63,777 nucleotides of DNA from Cephaloticoccus capnophilus (GTDB lineage: Bacteria > Verrucomicrobiota > Verrucomicrobiia > Opitutales > Opitutaceae). The translations under genes and the position numbers were made by a program. This document shows positions 43,774 through 53,136 of this stretch, in pieces. The notes under the pieces are model-generated. The model was not told where the DNA came from. It searched no databases and saw only the letters and a list, made by a program, of their open reading frames with translations. The stretch spans positions 1 through 63,777 of the forward strand of contig NZ_LSZP01000045.1 of NCBI RefSeq assembly GCF_001580045.1, in the 5' to 3' direction. Within the stretch, counting starts at the first letter, position 1; the number at the start of each line of letters is the position of its first letter.

Positions 43774-44982
43774 ATGACTGCGCCGATTCTCGAAGTTTCT
43801 GACTTGGGCAAACGTTACATCATCCAGCACGAAGCCCAACACCAAGGGACCCTGCGCGACACGCTTCACCAAGGGGCACGCCAGCTCTGGCGGCGACTGC
43901 GGGGGAGAGACCGTTTTGAAAAGGAAGAGTTCTGGGCCCTGAGCGATATCAACTTTGCCGTCCAACCGGGCGAAGTGATCGGTATCATCGGGCGAAACGG
44001 CGCGGGTAAATCCACTCTGCTCAAGTGCTTGTCGCGAATCACTGAACCCACCCGTGGCCAAATTACGCTGCGCGGGCGTGTGGCCTCCTTACTAGAGGTC
44101 GGGACGGGGTTTCACCCCGAACTATCGGGTCGAGAAAACATTTACCTCAACGGCTCTATCCTCGGAATGACGCGTGCCGAGATTCGGAAAAAGTTCGACG
44201 AAATCGTCGCCTTTGCCGAGGTCGAGAAGTTCCTCGATACGCCCGTGAAACGCTACAGCAGCGGCATGTATGTGCGGCTTGCCTTCGCCGTCGCCGCGCA
44301 CTTGGAGCCCGAAATCCTCATCGTCGACGAAGTGCTCGCGGTCGGAGACATGCAATTTCAGGAAAAATGCTTGGGCAAAATGCAGGACGTCTCGCGCGGC
44401 CAAGGACGCACCGTGCTCTTCGTCAGCCACAACCTCGGCTACGTGCGCCAACTGTGCCCGCGCGCCATTCTCCTTGATCGCGGGAAAATCGTCGCCGATA
44501 GCGATACTTCCGAAGTGCTCAAGGTTTTCAGCTCGAAGACAGTTGTCCCTCCACACGTACAAGGCGCACCGAAGGGGCCTAGAATAACTGATATAGCCGT
44601 GGACCCCGAGTTGCTAGAGCATGGCGATATCGCTATATCGATAGCCTTCGAGTCCCCCTATGTTATCCAGAAGCCATATACTGGCATTACGATACTGAAC
44701 GAGCTCGGACATCCAGTTTTAGGAACAGACACGAGCTCAGATCCAATTAATGACCTAAAGCCGTCACAAGGAGGAACCTTTCGTTTACTTTTAAAAGCGC
44801 CTCCACTCGCTTCTGGGCGATATCAGATCAATGCTTGGCTCGGCCAAAATGGTCGAGGAGAGGATGATCACTGGCCTTCTGCTAGAGAATTCCATTTCCC
44901 TGGGCATCGTATTCGACCACCTCAATTTTCTACCGAACTCGCCGGATCAATAGACATTGGAGGACACTGGACACTATTATGA
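43774..44982 (+). CDS. wzt: ABC polysaccharide exporter ATPase (Wzt type) with C-terminal substrate domain
   Basis: The 402-residue protein has an ATPase domain with Walker A GRNGAGKST at 73-81, signature YSSGMYVRLAFA and Walker B ILIVDEVLAVGD. A C-terminal domain of about 145 residues (from about 257) follows, as in Wzt proteins that recognise the end group of the O-antigen. Base composition drops sharply to AT-rich at the domain boundary (about 44540) and stays so into the next gene, which suggests the C-terminal domain was exchanged. The stop overlaps the start of the next glycosyltransferase gene (ATGA). Confidence 0.9.
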   Translation: MTAPILEVSDLGKRYIIQHEAQHQGTLRDTLHQGARQLWRRLRGRDRFEKEEFWALSDINFAVQPGEVIGIIGRNGAGKSTLLKCLSRITEPTRGQITLRGRVASLLEVGTGFHPELSGRENIYLNGSILGMTRAEIRKKFDEIVAFAEVEKFLDTPVKRYSSGMYVRLAFAVAAHLEPEILIVDEVLAVGDMQFQEKCLGKMQDVSRGQGRTVLFVSHNLGYVRQLCPRAILLDRGKIVADSDTSEVLKVFSSKTVVPPHVQGAPKGPRITDIAVDPELLEHGDIAISIAFESPYVIQKPYTGITILNELGHPVLGTDTSSDPINDLKPSQGGTFRLLLKAPPLASGRYQINAWLGQNGRGEDDHWPSAREFHFPGHRIRPPQFSTELAGSIDIGGHWTLL

Positions 44983-45914
44983 ATCCATTAGTTAGTATTA
45001 TTATCCCGAGCTATAACCCAGATGAAGGCATCTTACAGCGTGTTTTGGATGCTTTGTATGAGCAAACCATAAGCTCAGAAAAATGGGAACTCATTATAGT
45101 CAACAACGCCTCTACACAGTGGCCCGCTCAGGACTTTTTCGCAAAATATGAAGGGGGAAACATTCGAATTCTAGTCGAAGCTCAGCAGGGAGCGACTTAC
45201 GCAAGAAAGCGAGGTTTAGAAGAGGCAAGCGCAGACCTAGCGGTTTTGGTCGATGATGACAATATTCTTGGCAAAGACTATTTAGAAAAAGCACTAATCA
45301 GGTTACAGGAGTACCCTCAAGTGGGAGCCTTGGGAGGGCGAGTTAAGTTAGAGTTCCTCAAAGAACCTCCGGTTTGGATGGATACGCTTCACGGCCTTTT
45401 CGCCTCTTGGGACCATGGTGATACGATGCTGATTTCAAATGGAATTCGCCCACCGGGAGCGACACGAAACGAATATCCCCCATTTGCTCCAATCACCGCT
45501 GGTCTCGTACTGCGTCGTGCCGCTTGGGAGGCGTGGTTAGCACACCTCAACACTCAGCCCATAATGAGTGACCGTTGCGGCGACTCTCTGTCTTCAGGGG
45601 GAGATAATGACGCAATCTTGGCGATATTGAAATCGGGCTGGGAAGTCGCCTACTTGCCCGAAATTTACCTCACTAACATCATTCCTCCATTTCGCCTGAC
45701 CCCTAAGTACCTAGAGAGGCTGAGTTACGGCTGTAGTGCTGGGTTTACCCAAGCCTTACGGCGGCACGATGCCTGCCCTTGGCCCCCCATTGCACGTTGG
45801 ACATTACCGCTGCGGGTTGCCCGAGCATGGTTTCGCTACCGCGCATGGCGAGGACCCGCCAATAAAATCCACTGGCGCGGGGCAGTCGGCCACTTTACCG
45901 CACGCGTACGCTAG
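44979..45914 (+). CDS. Glycosyltransferase family 2
   Basis: The 311-residue GT-A enzyme begins VSIIIPSYNPDEGILQRVLDALYEQT (in parts), with a nucleotide-binding DDDN motif (LAVLVDDDNILGKDYL) near 92 and a likely catalytic segment SGGDNDAILAILKSG near 208. It probably transfers a sugar within the O-antigen or capsule unit. The first 240 codons are AT-rich and the last 70 return to high GC, so the junction falls inside the gene near 45740. It overlaps wzt by four bases. Confidence 0.85.
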   Translation: MNPLVSIIIPSYNPDEGILQRVLDALYEQTISSEKWELIIVNNASTQWPAQDFFAKYEGGNIRILVEAQQGATYARKRGLEEASADLAVLVDDDNILGKDYLEKALIRLQEYPQVGALGGRVKLEFLKEPPVWMDTLHGLFASWDHGDTMLISNGIRPPGATRNEYPPFAPITAGLVLRRAAWEAWLAHLNTQPIMSDRCGDSLSSGGDNDAILAILKSGWEVAYLPEIYLTNIIPPFRLTPKYLERLSYGCSAGFTQALRRHDACPWPPIARWTLPLRVARAWFRYRAWRGPANKIHWRGAVGHFTARVR

Positions 45915-45944
45915 CCCATCTGCTCCGCCTCTTCCTGTGACGTC

Positions 45945-46880
45945 ATGAGCCTCCCCGGCAAGCTCCTCTTCCAACTGTGGCATCGGCCCTACGGCTACAC
46001 GCGCGATCTCATAAAAGACGGTGGACCACAGCAACGCCGACTCACCGAGAAAGGACGGCAGGAGATGGAGGCTGCTGCTTACAGGCTCCCAGCTCCCCCC
46101 TCTGGACACGGAAAGCCGGTCGAGTTGCATTTTCTAACAGGTCGCAAGTATTGGTATCAGACTGCGTTTTGCCTCTGGTCTTTCGCGGCCGCCTCAAATC
46201 GCACGCTGCGCCCCGTGCTTTTCGATGATGGCAGCCTAAGCGAGCCGTACATCGAGCCACTAGCACGACTCTTCCCAGCACTGCGCATTGTCACTGCTGC
46301 TGAGTCTCTCGCTAGGCTCGACGAGTTTTTACCTGAAAGCCGCTACCCTTCGCTGCGCGGACGACGACTTGCCTATCCCCACCTCAAAAAGCTCCTCGAC
46401 TTGCATGTCGGACAACGCGGCTACCGGCTCCAAATGGACTCCGATCTGCTTTTTTTCCGGAGTCCCGACTGCCTGCTCGATTGGCACGACAACCCGGAAT
46501 ATCCGCTTCGAGCAGAAGATATAATCACCTCTTACGGCTACCCACTCGGCATGCTCGCTGAGCTTTCGGGTTTTCCCAAAGTCCCGGAACGCGTTAATGC
46601 AGGGCTACTTGGCTTGCGCAGCGAAGATTTCGATTGGGATAAAATGGAGTATTGGTGCCGCGAGCTGCTCGCACGCAAAGGCCCTTCGTATTATCAAGAG
46701 CAAGCACTCCTCGCGATGCTCTTGGCAGGCCGCGAATGCATAGTTCCCGCGCCGAGCGATTACGTCATCCTGCCAAAAGCTCCCGAGGCCCTCCACTGCA
46801 AAGCAGTCATGCATCACTACGTCGCCGAGTCACGCCGTTGGTATTACCAACACAACTGGCGACGCTTTACTGCACAATAA
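45945..46880 (+). CDS. Probable GT-A glycosyltransferase, family unclear
   Basis: The 311-residue protein has ELHFLTGRKYWYQTAFCLWSF at about 60-80 and a DxD-type motif in RLQMDSDLLFF (DSD at 165-167). It also has VNAGLLGLRSEDFDWDKMEYW and a late SYYQEQALLAMLL, a layout like GT8-type enzymes where the DxD binds metal and nucleotide sugar. I do not recognise it as a named family. The cluster position, between two GT2 genes, supports a polysaccharide role. The protein ends in an aromatic, basic tail (RRWYYQHNWRRF). Confidence 0.55.
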   Translation: MSLPGKLLFQLWHRPYGYTRDLIKDGGPQQRRLTEKGRQEMEAAAYRLPAPPSGHGKPVELHFLTGRKYWYQTAFCLWSFAAASNRTLRPVLFDDGSLSEPYIEPLARLFPALRIVTAAESLARLDEFLPESRYPSLRGRRLAYPHLKKLLDLHVGQRGYRLQMDSDLLFFRSPDCLLDWHDNPEYPLRAEDIITSYGYPLGMLAELSGFPKVPERVNAGLLGLRSEDFDWDKMEYWCRELLARKGPSYYQEQALLAMLLAGRECIVPAPSDYVILPKAPEALHCKAVMHHYVAESRRWYYQHNWRRFTAQ

Positions 46881-46883
46881 ATT

Positions 46884-47873
46884 TTGCCTAACCGCAGCTC
46901 CACCGTGCCACCTGCGCTCGTAAGTATCCTTATCCCTGCCTATAACGCAGCACAATGGATTGTAGAGACGCTTCATTCTGCACTGAGTCAGACTCATCCA
47001 AACTGCGAAATCATCGTCGTCGATGATGGCTCCCGAGATGATACTCTAGAGCGAGCAAAAGCCTTTGCCGCGAATGCCTCGGCGGCTCGTATCCGCATCA
47101 AATCTCAAAAAAATGCCGGAGCCAGTGCCGCTCGCAACCATGCGCTGCGATTAGCCCAAGGTGATTTTATCCAGTTTCTCGACGCGGACGACTTACTCGC
47201 ACCTGGAAAAATCGGCCTACAACTTGCAGCCTTAAAAAAACATCCCCTGCTCACGCTAGCAATGGGGACCTGGGGGCGCTTCACCACAGATCCGACACAA
47301 ACCGTATGGGCCGAGCACGAGGCCGTTTATCACGCACGCTCAGGCGTCGAGTTTTTGCAGCTTAAACTCGAAACGCACTCAATGATTCAGCCCGGAGCAT
47401 GGCTCGTCCCGCGCACACTCTGCGAGCGCGTCGCCCCTTGGGAGGAATCACTCTCCCTCAACGACGACGGAGAGTACTTCGCCCGCGTCGCTCTCCAAGC
47501 GGAACACCTGCTTCATGTGCCCGAGGCCCGCGTCCACTACCGATCGGCCATTTCCAGCAGCCTGAGCCGACGACGAAGCCCGCGAGCCCTCGACTCATTG
47601 TATCGCTCCGAGCAACTCACAATCAGCCACCTGCTTGCCGCAAACGACTCTCCTCGCAGCTGCACGGCCGCCGCGCTCGGCTGGCGCAGGCTTGCAGGTG
47701 AACTTTACCCAGAAGCGGCGGACCTCGCACGCCGCGCTCGCCAAGCGGCTCGCGAACTGGGTGCTGAAAATGATACCCCAATAGGAGTCCCTAACTGGGT
47801 CAGTTACGCCGCTCGCCTAGTCGGCTGGCCCAACGCCCGCCGCCTTCAGTTTCTTCGCAATCGCTTCTCCTAG
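46884..47873 (+). CDS. Glycosyltransferase family 2
   Basis: The 329-residue GT-A enzyme shows the GT2 pattern: VSILIPAYNAAQWIVETLHSAL, CEIIVVDDGSRDDTLE and the metal-binding FIQFLDADDLLAPGK near 90-104. The middle part contains SLNDDGEYFARVAL, where the acidic pair likely acts as base. The start is TTG at 46884. A GTG at 46905 (VPPALVSILIP) is an alternative. It lies three bases behind the previous gene. Confidence 0.85.
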   Translation: MPNRSSTVPPALVSILIPAYNAAQWIVETLHSALSQTHPNCEIIVVDDGSRDDTLERAKAFAANASAARIRIKSQKNAGASAARNHALRLAQGDFIQFLDADDLLAPGKIGLQLAALKKHPLLTLAMGTWGRFTTDPTQTVWAEHEAVYHARSGVEFLQLKLETHSMIQPGAWLVPRTLCERVAPWEESLSLNDDGEYFARVALQAEHLLHVPEARVHYRSAISSSLSRRRSPRALDSLYRSEQLTISHLLAANDSPRSCTAAALGWRRLAGELYPEAADLARRARQAARELGAENDTPIGVPNWVSYAARLVGWPNARRLQFLRNRFS

Positions 47874-47883
47874 CCTCGACCCT

Positions 47884-49125
47884 GTGGACGCAGCCCCCTC
47901 CAAAATTCTGATCGTGACCACAGGCCATCTTAGCCGAAACCCACGGGTACTCAAAGAGGCCACCACCCTCGGCGAAGCAGGCTACCGCGTCACGGTACTC
48001 GGCATTCGCAATCGAAGGGACGCTGCGGATACCGACCTATCACTCACAGCCAAAGCCCCTTTTCTGCACACTTGGGTGGATATGCTAGGCGAGCATGAGT
48101 CTTTTACCTCACGCTTTAAGGCCACCTTGCGACGGGGCCGACAACGACTCGCACGCGAACTCGTCTCCCGCTTCGGACTGCAAAGTGCCGAAGCACTCGG
48201 GCCCTCGGCGGCAGTTCTCGCCGCAGCACGCCGGATCCCCGCCGACCTCACTATTGTCCACAATGAAGCCGCACACTGGGTGGGTCTTAAACTTTTAGCA
48301 GAAGGCCGCCGTGTGGCTGCCGATATTGAGGACTGGCACAGCGAAGACTTACTCCCGTCCGACCGAGCGGCCCGCCCCACTGTTCTGCTCCGCCGCAACG
48401 AAAAAGCCCTTCTACACCAGGCCTGCTATGTTACGACGACCTCGGAAGCACTAGCGGAGGGGCTCTTTTCTCGCTACGGAGGACAGCGGCCGGAAGTCAT
48501 TACCAACTCTTTCCCACTTCCCGCCCTACCTCATCACCGCGAACAAAATCGTGGAGCCGCGCCCTCATTTTTTTGGTTTTCGCAAACAATCGGCCCTGGC
48601 CGAGGCCTAGAAGCATTCCTTGCCGCCTATGCTCGCACGACGCAACTCTCACGCCTCACACTTCTCGGCCAGGTCTGTGATGATTATCGCCGACACCTCC
48701 TATCACTCTTGCCCGAGCCTTTGCGCAATCGTGTCAGCTTTCGCCCACTCGTTTCTCCCGAGGAACTCCCTAACGTCATCTCACAACACGATATTGGCTT
48801 GGCGCTGGAAGAAAGCACCCCTCTCAGCAGGGATTTAACGATAACTAATAAGATTCTTCAGTACCTCGGCTCAGGACTCGCAGTGATCGCCACCGCCACC
48901 AAAGGACAATGTGAAGTCCTTTCAAAAGAGCCACTTGCAGGCATTCTGCTCGATAACCTTGACGATCCCAAAACAACGGCTGCGGCACTCGATACCCTTC
49001 TTGGCAGCCCCGATGAGTTCCTAGCACGCCAACAGGCGGCCTACCAGCTCGCCAAGACGCACTACTGCTGGGAGCAAGAAGCCCCCCGACTCCTCGAGCT
49101 AGTCGCAGGAGCCCTTCGAGACTGA
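47884..49125 (+). CDS. Glycosyltransferase, GT-B fold
   Basis: The 413-residue protein has KILIVTTGHLSRNPRVLKEATTLGEAGYRVTVLG (in parts) at the N-terminus, a pattern seen in GT4-type enzymes of polysaccharide clusters. TIVHNEAAHWVGLKLL lies near 120. The donor domain has APSFFWFSQTIGPGRGLEAFL, LTLLGQVCD and IGLALEESTPLSRDLTITNKILQYLGSGLAVIAT (in parts), in which the Glu-containing loop would bind the donor. The start is GTG at 47884. Sugar unknown. Confidence 0.75.
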   Translation: MDAAPSKILIVTTGHLSRNPRVLKEATTLGEAGYRVTVLGIRNRRDAADTDLSLTAKAPFLHTWVDMLGEHESFTSRFKATLRRGRQRLARELVSRFGLQSAEALGPSAAVLAAARRIPADLTIVHNEAAHWVGLKLLAEGRRVAADIEDWHSEDLLPSDRAARPTVLLRRNEKALLHQACYVTTTSEALAEGLFSRYGGQRPEVITNSFPLPALPHHREQNRGAAPSFFWFSQTIGPGRGLEAFLAAYARTTQLSRLTLLGQVCDDYRRHLLSLLPEPLRNRVSFRPLVSPEELPNVISQHDIGLALEESTPLSRDLTITNKILQYLGSGLAVIATATKGQCEVLSKEPLAGILLDNLDDPKTTAAALDTLLGSPDEFLARQQAAYQLAKTHYCWEQEAPRLLELVAGALRD

Positions 49126-49155
49126 GCAAGCAGCCGCCTCCCTTCGGCCAAAATC

Positions 49156-50466
49156 ATGCGCAAGATCCTCATAGTTAGTCCGCACTTCGCACCGGTAAAT
49201 ACCGCTGACATGCATCGAGTGCGACTTTGCCTACCTTGGCTTCGCGATCATGGCTGGGAGCCAACCGTCCTCGCCGTCGCCCCCGAGTCAATTGAAGGAG
49301 CCGTTATCGAGCCGCTCTTGGAGAAAACCTACCCCAAGGACATACGCATAATCCGAGTTCGCGGAATCTCGCCCAAATTAACACGCCCCTTCGGAATTGG
49401 TTCGTTGTGGCTACGCTGCGGACGAGCACTCCGCAAAGCGGGTGATGCTCTTCTGAGCACTGAGGCCTTTGACCTCGTATTTTTCAGCACTACGGTCTTC
49501 AATAGCTTCTCCCTAGGCCCACACTGGCTGCGCAAATTCGGCATTCCCTACGTACTCGATTACCATGACCCGTGGATAAACGACTACTACGACCTCACCG
49601 GTGCCGCTCCTCCAGGCGGGCCGCTCAAATATGCATTTAGCCAATGGCAAGCGAAACGGCACGAGCCCAAAGCAGTACTCCAAGCAGCACAAATTGTCTC
49701 CGTATCGTCGTCCTACGGCCCCGAGCTTTGCAGATGCTATCCTACTCTTTCCCCCGAGAAAATCCACCACCTCCCTTTCGGAGCATCAGCTAAAGACATA
49801 GAGGTCGCACGATCGCATCACCCCATGCCCTCCCTAGTTCCTTTCGGGGATGGCAACGTGCACTTCGTTTACACCGGTCGAGTGGATACGGACATGGCCC
49901 AAGCCCTACGTATGCTTTTCCGTGCATTTGCGCTCTATAAGAGAAACTCCCCTAGTGAAGCTGCGCACATGCGCTTTCACTTCATCGGTACCGACTATGC
50001 ACCACCTCCTCTTGGTCGGAAACACGTTATGCCCATAGCGCAGGCCGAGGAGGTCGCCGATCACGTCACCGAGCACTGCTACCGCGTCCCCTATTTTGAT
50101 GCGCTCAGTTACCTGTGCCATGCCGAGGCGCTGATACTCATCGGATCCGACGATCCAAGCTACAGCGCATCCAAAATTTTCCCTTACCTTTTTGCTCAAA
50201 AGCCAATCGTCACGATAGCATATCAAAAAAGCCTAATGTTAAAACTTAGCAGAGAATTTGGGCATGCTACCAGCTATGATTTCTCTGCAAAGGATACCGA
50301 GGAGAACACACAAGCGACCATTCAAAAAATCCATGATGAATGGTTCGACAATGAAGGGTTTCGATCTCCCTCCTTAAGTTTAACCCAAGACTCAAAATTA
50401 GATTCCCACAGTGCTCAAAAAATGACACGTGACTTGTGCCAGGTATTTGAAAAATCGCTCAAGTGA
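49156..50466 (+). CDS. Glycosyltransferase, GT-B fold
   Basis: The 436-residue protein begins RKILIVSPHFAPVNTADMHRVRLCLPWLRDHGW (in parts), typical of GT4-like enzymes. It has YVLDYHDPWINDYY near 135, a VSSSYGPEL turn near 180, and a donor domain with FVYTGRVDTDMAQAL, FHFIGTDYAPP and EALILIGSDDPSYSASKIFPYLFAQKPIV (in parts). Codon use becomes more AT-rich toward its 3' end, before the AT-rich acyltransferase gene. It is probably part of the polysaccharide operon. Substrate unknown. Confidence 0.75.
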   Translation: MRKILIVSPHFAPVNTADMHRVRLCLPWLRDHGWEPTVLAVAPESIEGAVIEPLLEKTYPKDIRIIRVRGISPKLTRPFGIGSLWLRCGRALRKAGDALLSTEAFDLVFFSTTVFNSFSLGPHWLRKFGIPYVLDYHDPWINDYYDLTGAAPPGGPLKYAFSQWQAKRHEPKAVLQAAQIVSVSSSYGPELCRCYPTLSPEKIHHLPFGASAKDIEVARSHHPMPSLVPFGDGNVHFVYTGRVDTDMAQALRMLFRAFALYKRNSPSEAAHMRFHFIGTDYAPPPLGRKHVMPIAQAEEVADHVTEHCYRVPYFDALSYLCHAEALILIGSDDPSYSASKIFPYLFAQKPIVTIAYQKSLMLKLSREFGHATSYDFSAKDTEENTQATIQKIHDEWFDNEGFRSPSLSLTQDSKLDSHSAQKMTRDLCQVFEKSLK

Positions 50467-50490
50467 GCTAACTCAAAATTTCTAATCTTT

Positions 50491-51561
50491 GTGAGAACAA
50501 GGGAAACCCTAAGCCCCCGCTTCATCGAAATCGATAGCCTTCGATTCATTGCGTGTGCACTCGTCATTATTCAGCACGGGCTGAGCTATCTCCCTCAGTC
50601 CGCAACACAAGGCAGCCCGCTAGAACGTATAATTTTAATCTTATCTCCGGGATGGCTCGGGGTTTTGATATTTTTTTCGATCAGTGGCTTTGTTATCCCA
50701 AGCTCCCTAAAAGGCCCGCGACTGGGCAGCTTAAAGACTTTTATCAAAAGACGTTTTTTCAGACTCTACCCGCCTTTTTGGACAGCTGCGCTCATCATCA
50801 TACTCCTAGACCCAAAGAAATACGCAATTACAGATTTGCTCTGGAGAGTTTCGATGCTACCAGTACAAGACCGAAATGTATTCGGCCACAGTTCATATTT
50901 CTGGACCTTGCACATAGAACTAGTATTTTACTTTCTAGTCTCACTTCTTTTCCTATTATTTGGACGTTTTACATATAGGTTTTTCATATCAATACTTATT
51001 ATCATAGCGATTCCTTATACGGTTTGGGTCGCCACTGTAGGGGGACGATTCGCTCCATTTTTTGATTTCTCCCAGTGCCTCCCCTTCTCTATGTTATTAA
51101 TGTTTTGGGGAGGGTGCTGTCGTGCAGTTCTGCAGGAAGACAGCCTATCAGAAAACCCTAGAAAGAAATATTCACGGGCAGTGAAAATTGGATTAGCAAG
51201 TGGAATTCTGACAATGCTTCCACTCCATGCAATCTATTTTGGAGTGTCGGAATGGAGCCTTTGGCAGCTTCACGAGGGCAGTTCCACTATCCTAGGGATT
51301 TTCATTTTTCTTTTCTGGGCAATATTAAAACCAATCAAACCCGCTTTCCTAGCCCTGCTCGGAAGGAATACCTATTCCACTTACTTACTTCATGGCGCAG
51401 TCAACTTAACCTTACCCTATTTCCTCATGAAAGTCGGAATCATGGATTGGCCTCTTCCTAGCCTATTAATACTAGTCTTAGTATGCAGTTTCGCCATAGG
51501 AGAGCTATTTTATCGATTCGTCGAAATCCCAAGCAACTCTTTAGGAAGAAATATTAAATGA
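50491..51561 (+). CDS. Acyltransferase family 3 (OafA/YrhL type)
   Basis: The 356-residue membrane protein has about ten helices and the family opening FIEIDSLRFIACALVIIQHG with the conserved His29, then KRRFFRLYPPFWTAAL near 87-102. The family moves acetyl or other acyl groups from the cytosol onto sugars of O-antigens or capsules. Here it most likely modifies the product of this cluster. Start GTG at 50491. The gene is AT-rich compared with the cluster, like the next one. Confidence 0.88.
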   Translation: MRTRETLSPRFIEIDSLRFIACALVIIQHGLSYLPQSATQGSPLERIILILSPGWLGVLIFFSISGFVIPSSLKGPRLGSLKTFIKRRFFRLYPPFWTAALIIILLDPKKYAITDLLWRVSMLPVQDRNVFGHSSYFWTLHIELVFYFLVSLLFLLFGRFTYRFFISILIIIAIPYTVWVATVGGRFAPFFDFSQCLPFSMLLMFWGGCCRAVLQEDSLSENPRKKYSRAVKIGLASGILTMLPLHAIYFGVSEWSLWQLHEGSSTILGIFIFLFWAILKPIKPAFLALLGRNTYSTYLLHGAVNLTLPYFLMKVGIMDWPLPSLLILVLVCSFAIGELFYRFVEIPSNSLGRNIK

Positions 51562-51623
51562 TGTAATTAAATTACAAGCTCCGGCAATGTCTGACTTATA
51601 AATTTTTTAACTAGAAAATAACA

Positions 51624-53099
51624 ATGGCAGTATCAGCTACAGGAAATCCTTTCGAGTATCACCAGCAACTTTTAACTAAAAAAGCCGCAAAAGGTCTGTA
51701 TATCGGGGGATTGTTTGCATTAGCCCTAGTATCTATTTGGTTTCTTAACGAAGGCAATTGGGAGTTTGATGGAAAAACACTTTGGGGTATTACAATAATG
51801 TCACTTGCCAGCTACCCTTCCCTCATGTGGGCAAAGCGTTCGGAAAAATGGCTTCCTATTTTTGAAGTATCGACGTTGATGGCAATACCGCAATATGCGC
51901 TGCCCTTACTATCTCATCCACTTGAGCTTCGTTTCTACCCTGATGCCACAATCTCAAAGGGAGCCTTGCTGATTGCCATTTACACATTCATATCAATTTT
52001 AGGATTTTCCATTTTTCGTCGGCCTGCAAGAGTTAAGAAAATCCTCCTCACCTCCTTAATCCCAAGTAAATTCTACTATCTCGGCCATGTAGGACTATTT
52101 ATCTCGAACATATACCTATTCACTACAACATTTTACTCAATAATCCCTTCAGGCCTTGAACGCATTCTAGGAGCATTATTTCTAGGACTAAGCACCTTGA
52201 GTATTTTCATCACCTCTCACCTTTGGGGACTAAAACTATTAAATCCATCAAGAAAGCTTCTCTTTATCATAAACATTGCGCTCAATACGCTCATGTCATT
52301 CCTCGGACTCTACCTGATAATGGGGTTTGCCACAGTTTTTTTGGCTATACTATCCTATAGTAGCGCAAGAAAACAAATCCCTTGGACAGTCCTTTCAGTT
52401 TTTGTTTTTATAATCTCAATTCTCCATTTGGGAAAAGCGGAGATGAGAGGGAAATACTGGTCTTCTTCCGGGACGGGGAGGGCTACGCAATCCTACAGGC
52501 TAAAAGTCCATGAGGTTCCCTCATTTTTTTCGGAATGGATTAATGATGGGTTAAAAATGGAGCGCGCAAGTAAATACTCAAATATCGACCAGACCTCTTC
52601 CCTTGAGAGAGCTTCACTTTTCCCAATGGTCTGTCTAGCTGTGGATCGTATCCCAAGAGAAAAAGGTTATCTCATGGGGAGTTCTTATACCGGTATAGCC
52701 ACCTTACTTATCCCTCGCATTCTTTTACCTAATAAGACTTCCGCATTAGCTGCTAACGATGAATTAATGATTCATCTCGGACTTGTCAATCCTGATAATA
52801 TCACAGTAAATATTGCATTGGGTCTACCTATCGAGGCTTATGTTAACTTTGGGTTTATTGGAGTTGGCATCTTGGGTTTGCTTTTGGGAGCAGTATATAA
52901 AAACATCTCCTTGCTTTCTCAAAACTCACCTCAGTTTTCCGTGGTCGGCATTTTTTCAATCTTACTGCTTTCCTCAACAGCTCAGTCCGGTCAAAATGCC
53001 GCAGTCTGGGTCTCTACTCTTTTTCAGATGTCTGTGATATGCATAGGTGCTCCCTTGCTTTATAAAACTATAACCTCCTCTCCTTTATCGTCTAAGTAA
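51624..53099 (+). CDS. Polytopic membrane protein, Wzy-like oligosaccharide polymerase
   Basis: The 491-residue protein has about twelve predicted membrane helices and one large extracytosolic loop at about 265-380 (with SSSGTGRATQSYRL, PREKGYLMGSSYTGIATLLIPRILLP in parts, and LPIEAYVNFGFIGVG). This layout matches O-antigen or capsule repeat-unit polymerases, whose primary sequences are poorly conserved. The GxxxEAYxNFGxxG segment is characteristic of that group. The gene is AT-rich. It lies among glycosyltransferase genes, which fits. No Wzx flippase is in the window. Confidence 0.65.
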   Translation: MAVSATGNPFEYHQQLLTKKAAKGLYIGGLFALALVSIWFLNEGNWEFDGKTLWGITIMSLASYPSLMWAKRSEKWLPIFEVSTLMAIPQYALPLLSHPLELRFYPDATISKGALLIAIYTFISILGFSIFRRPARVKKILLTSLIPSKFYYLGHVGLFISNIYLFTTTFYSIIPSGLERILGALFLGLSTLSIFITSHLWGLKLLNPSRKLLFIINIALNTLMSFLGLYLIMGFATVFLAILSYSSARKQIPWTVLSVFVFIISILHLGKAEMRGKYWSSSGTGRATQSYRLKVHEVPSFFSEWINDGLKMERASKYSNIDQTSSLERASLFPMVCLAVDRIPREKGYLMGSSYTGIATLLIPRILLPNKTSALAANDELMIHLGLVNPDNITVNIALGLPIEAYVNFGFIGVGILGLLLGAVYKNISLLSQNSPQFSVVGIFSILLLSSTAQSGQNAAVWVSTLFQMSVICIGAPLLYKTITSSPLSSK

Positions 53100-53136
53100 A
53101 AAATGAGGAGCCTTATGCCATAACATATGCAGGCTT

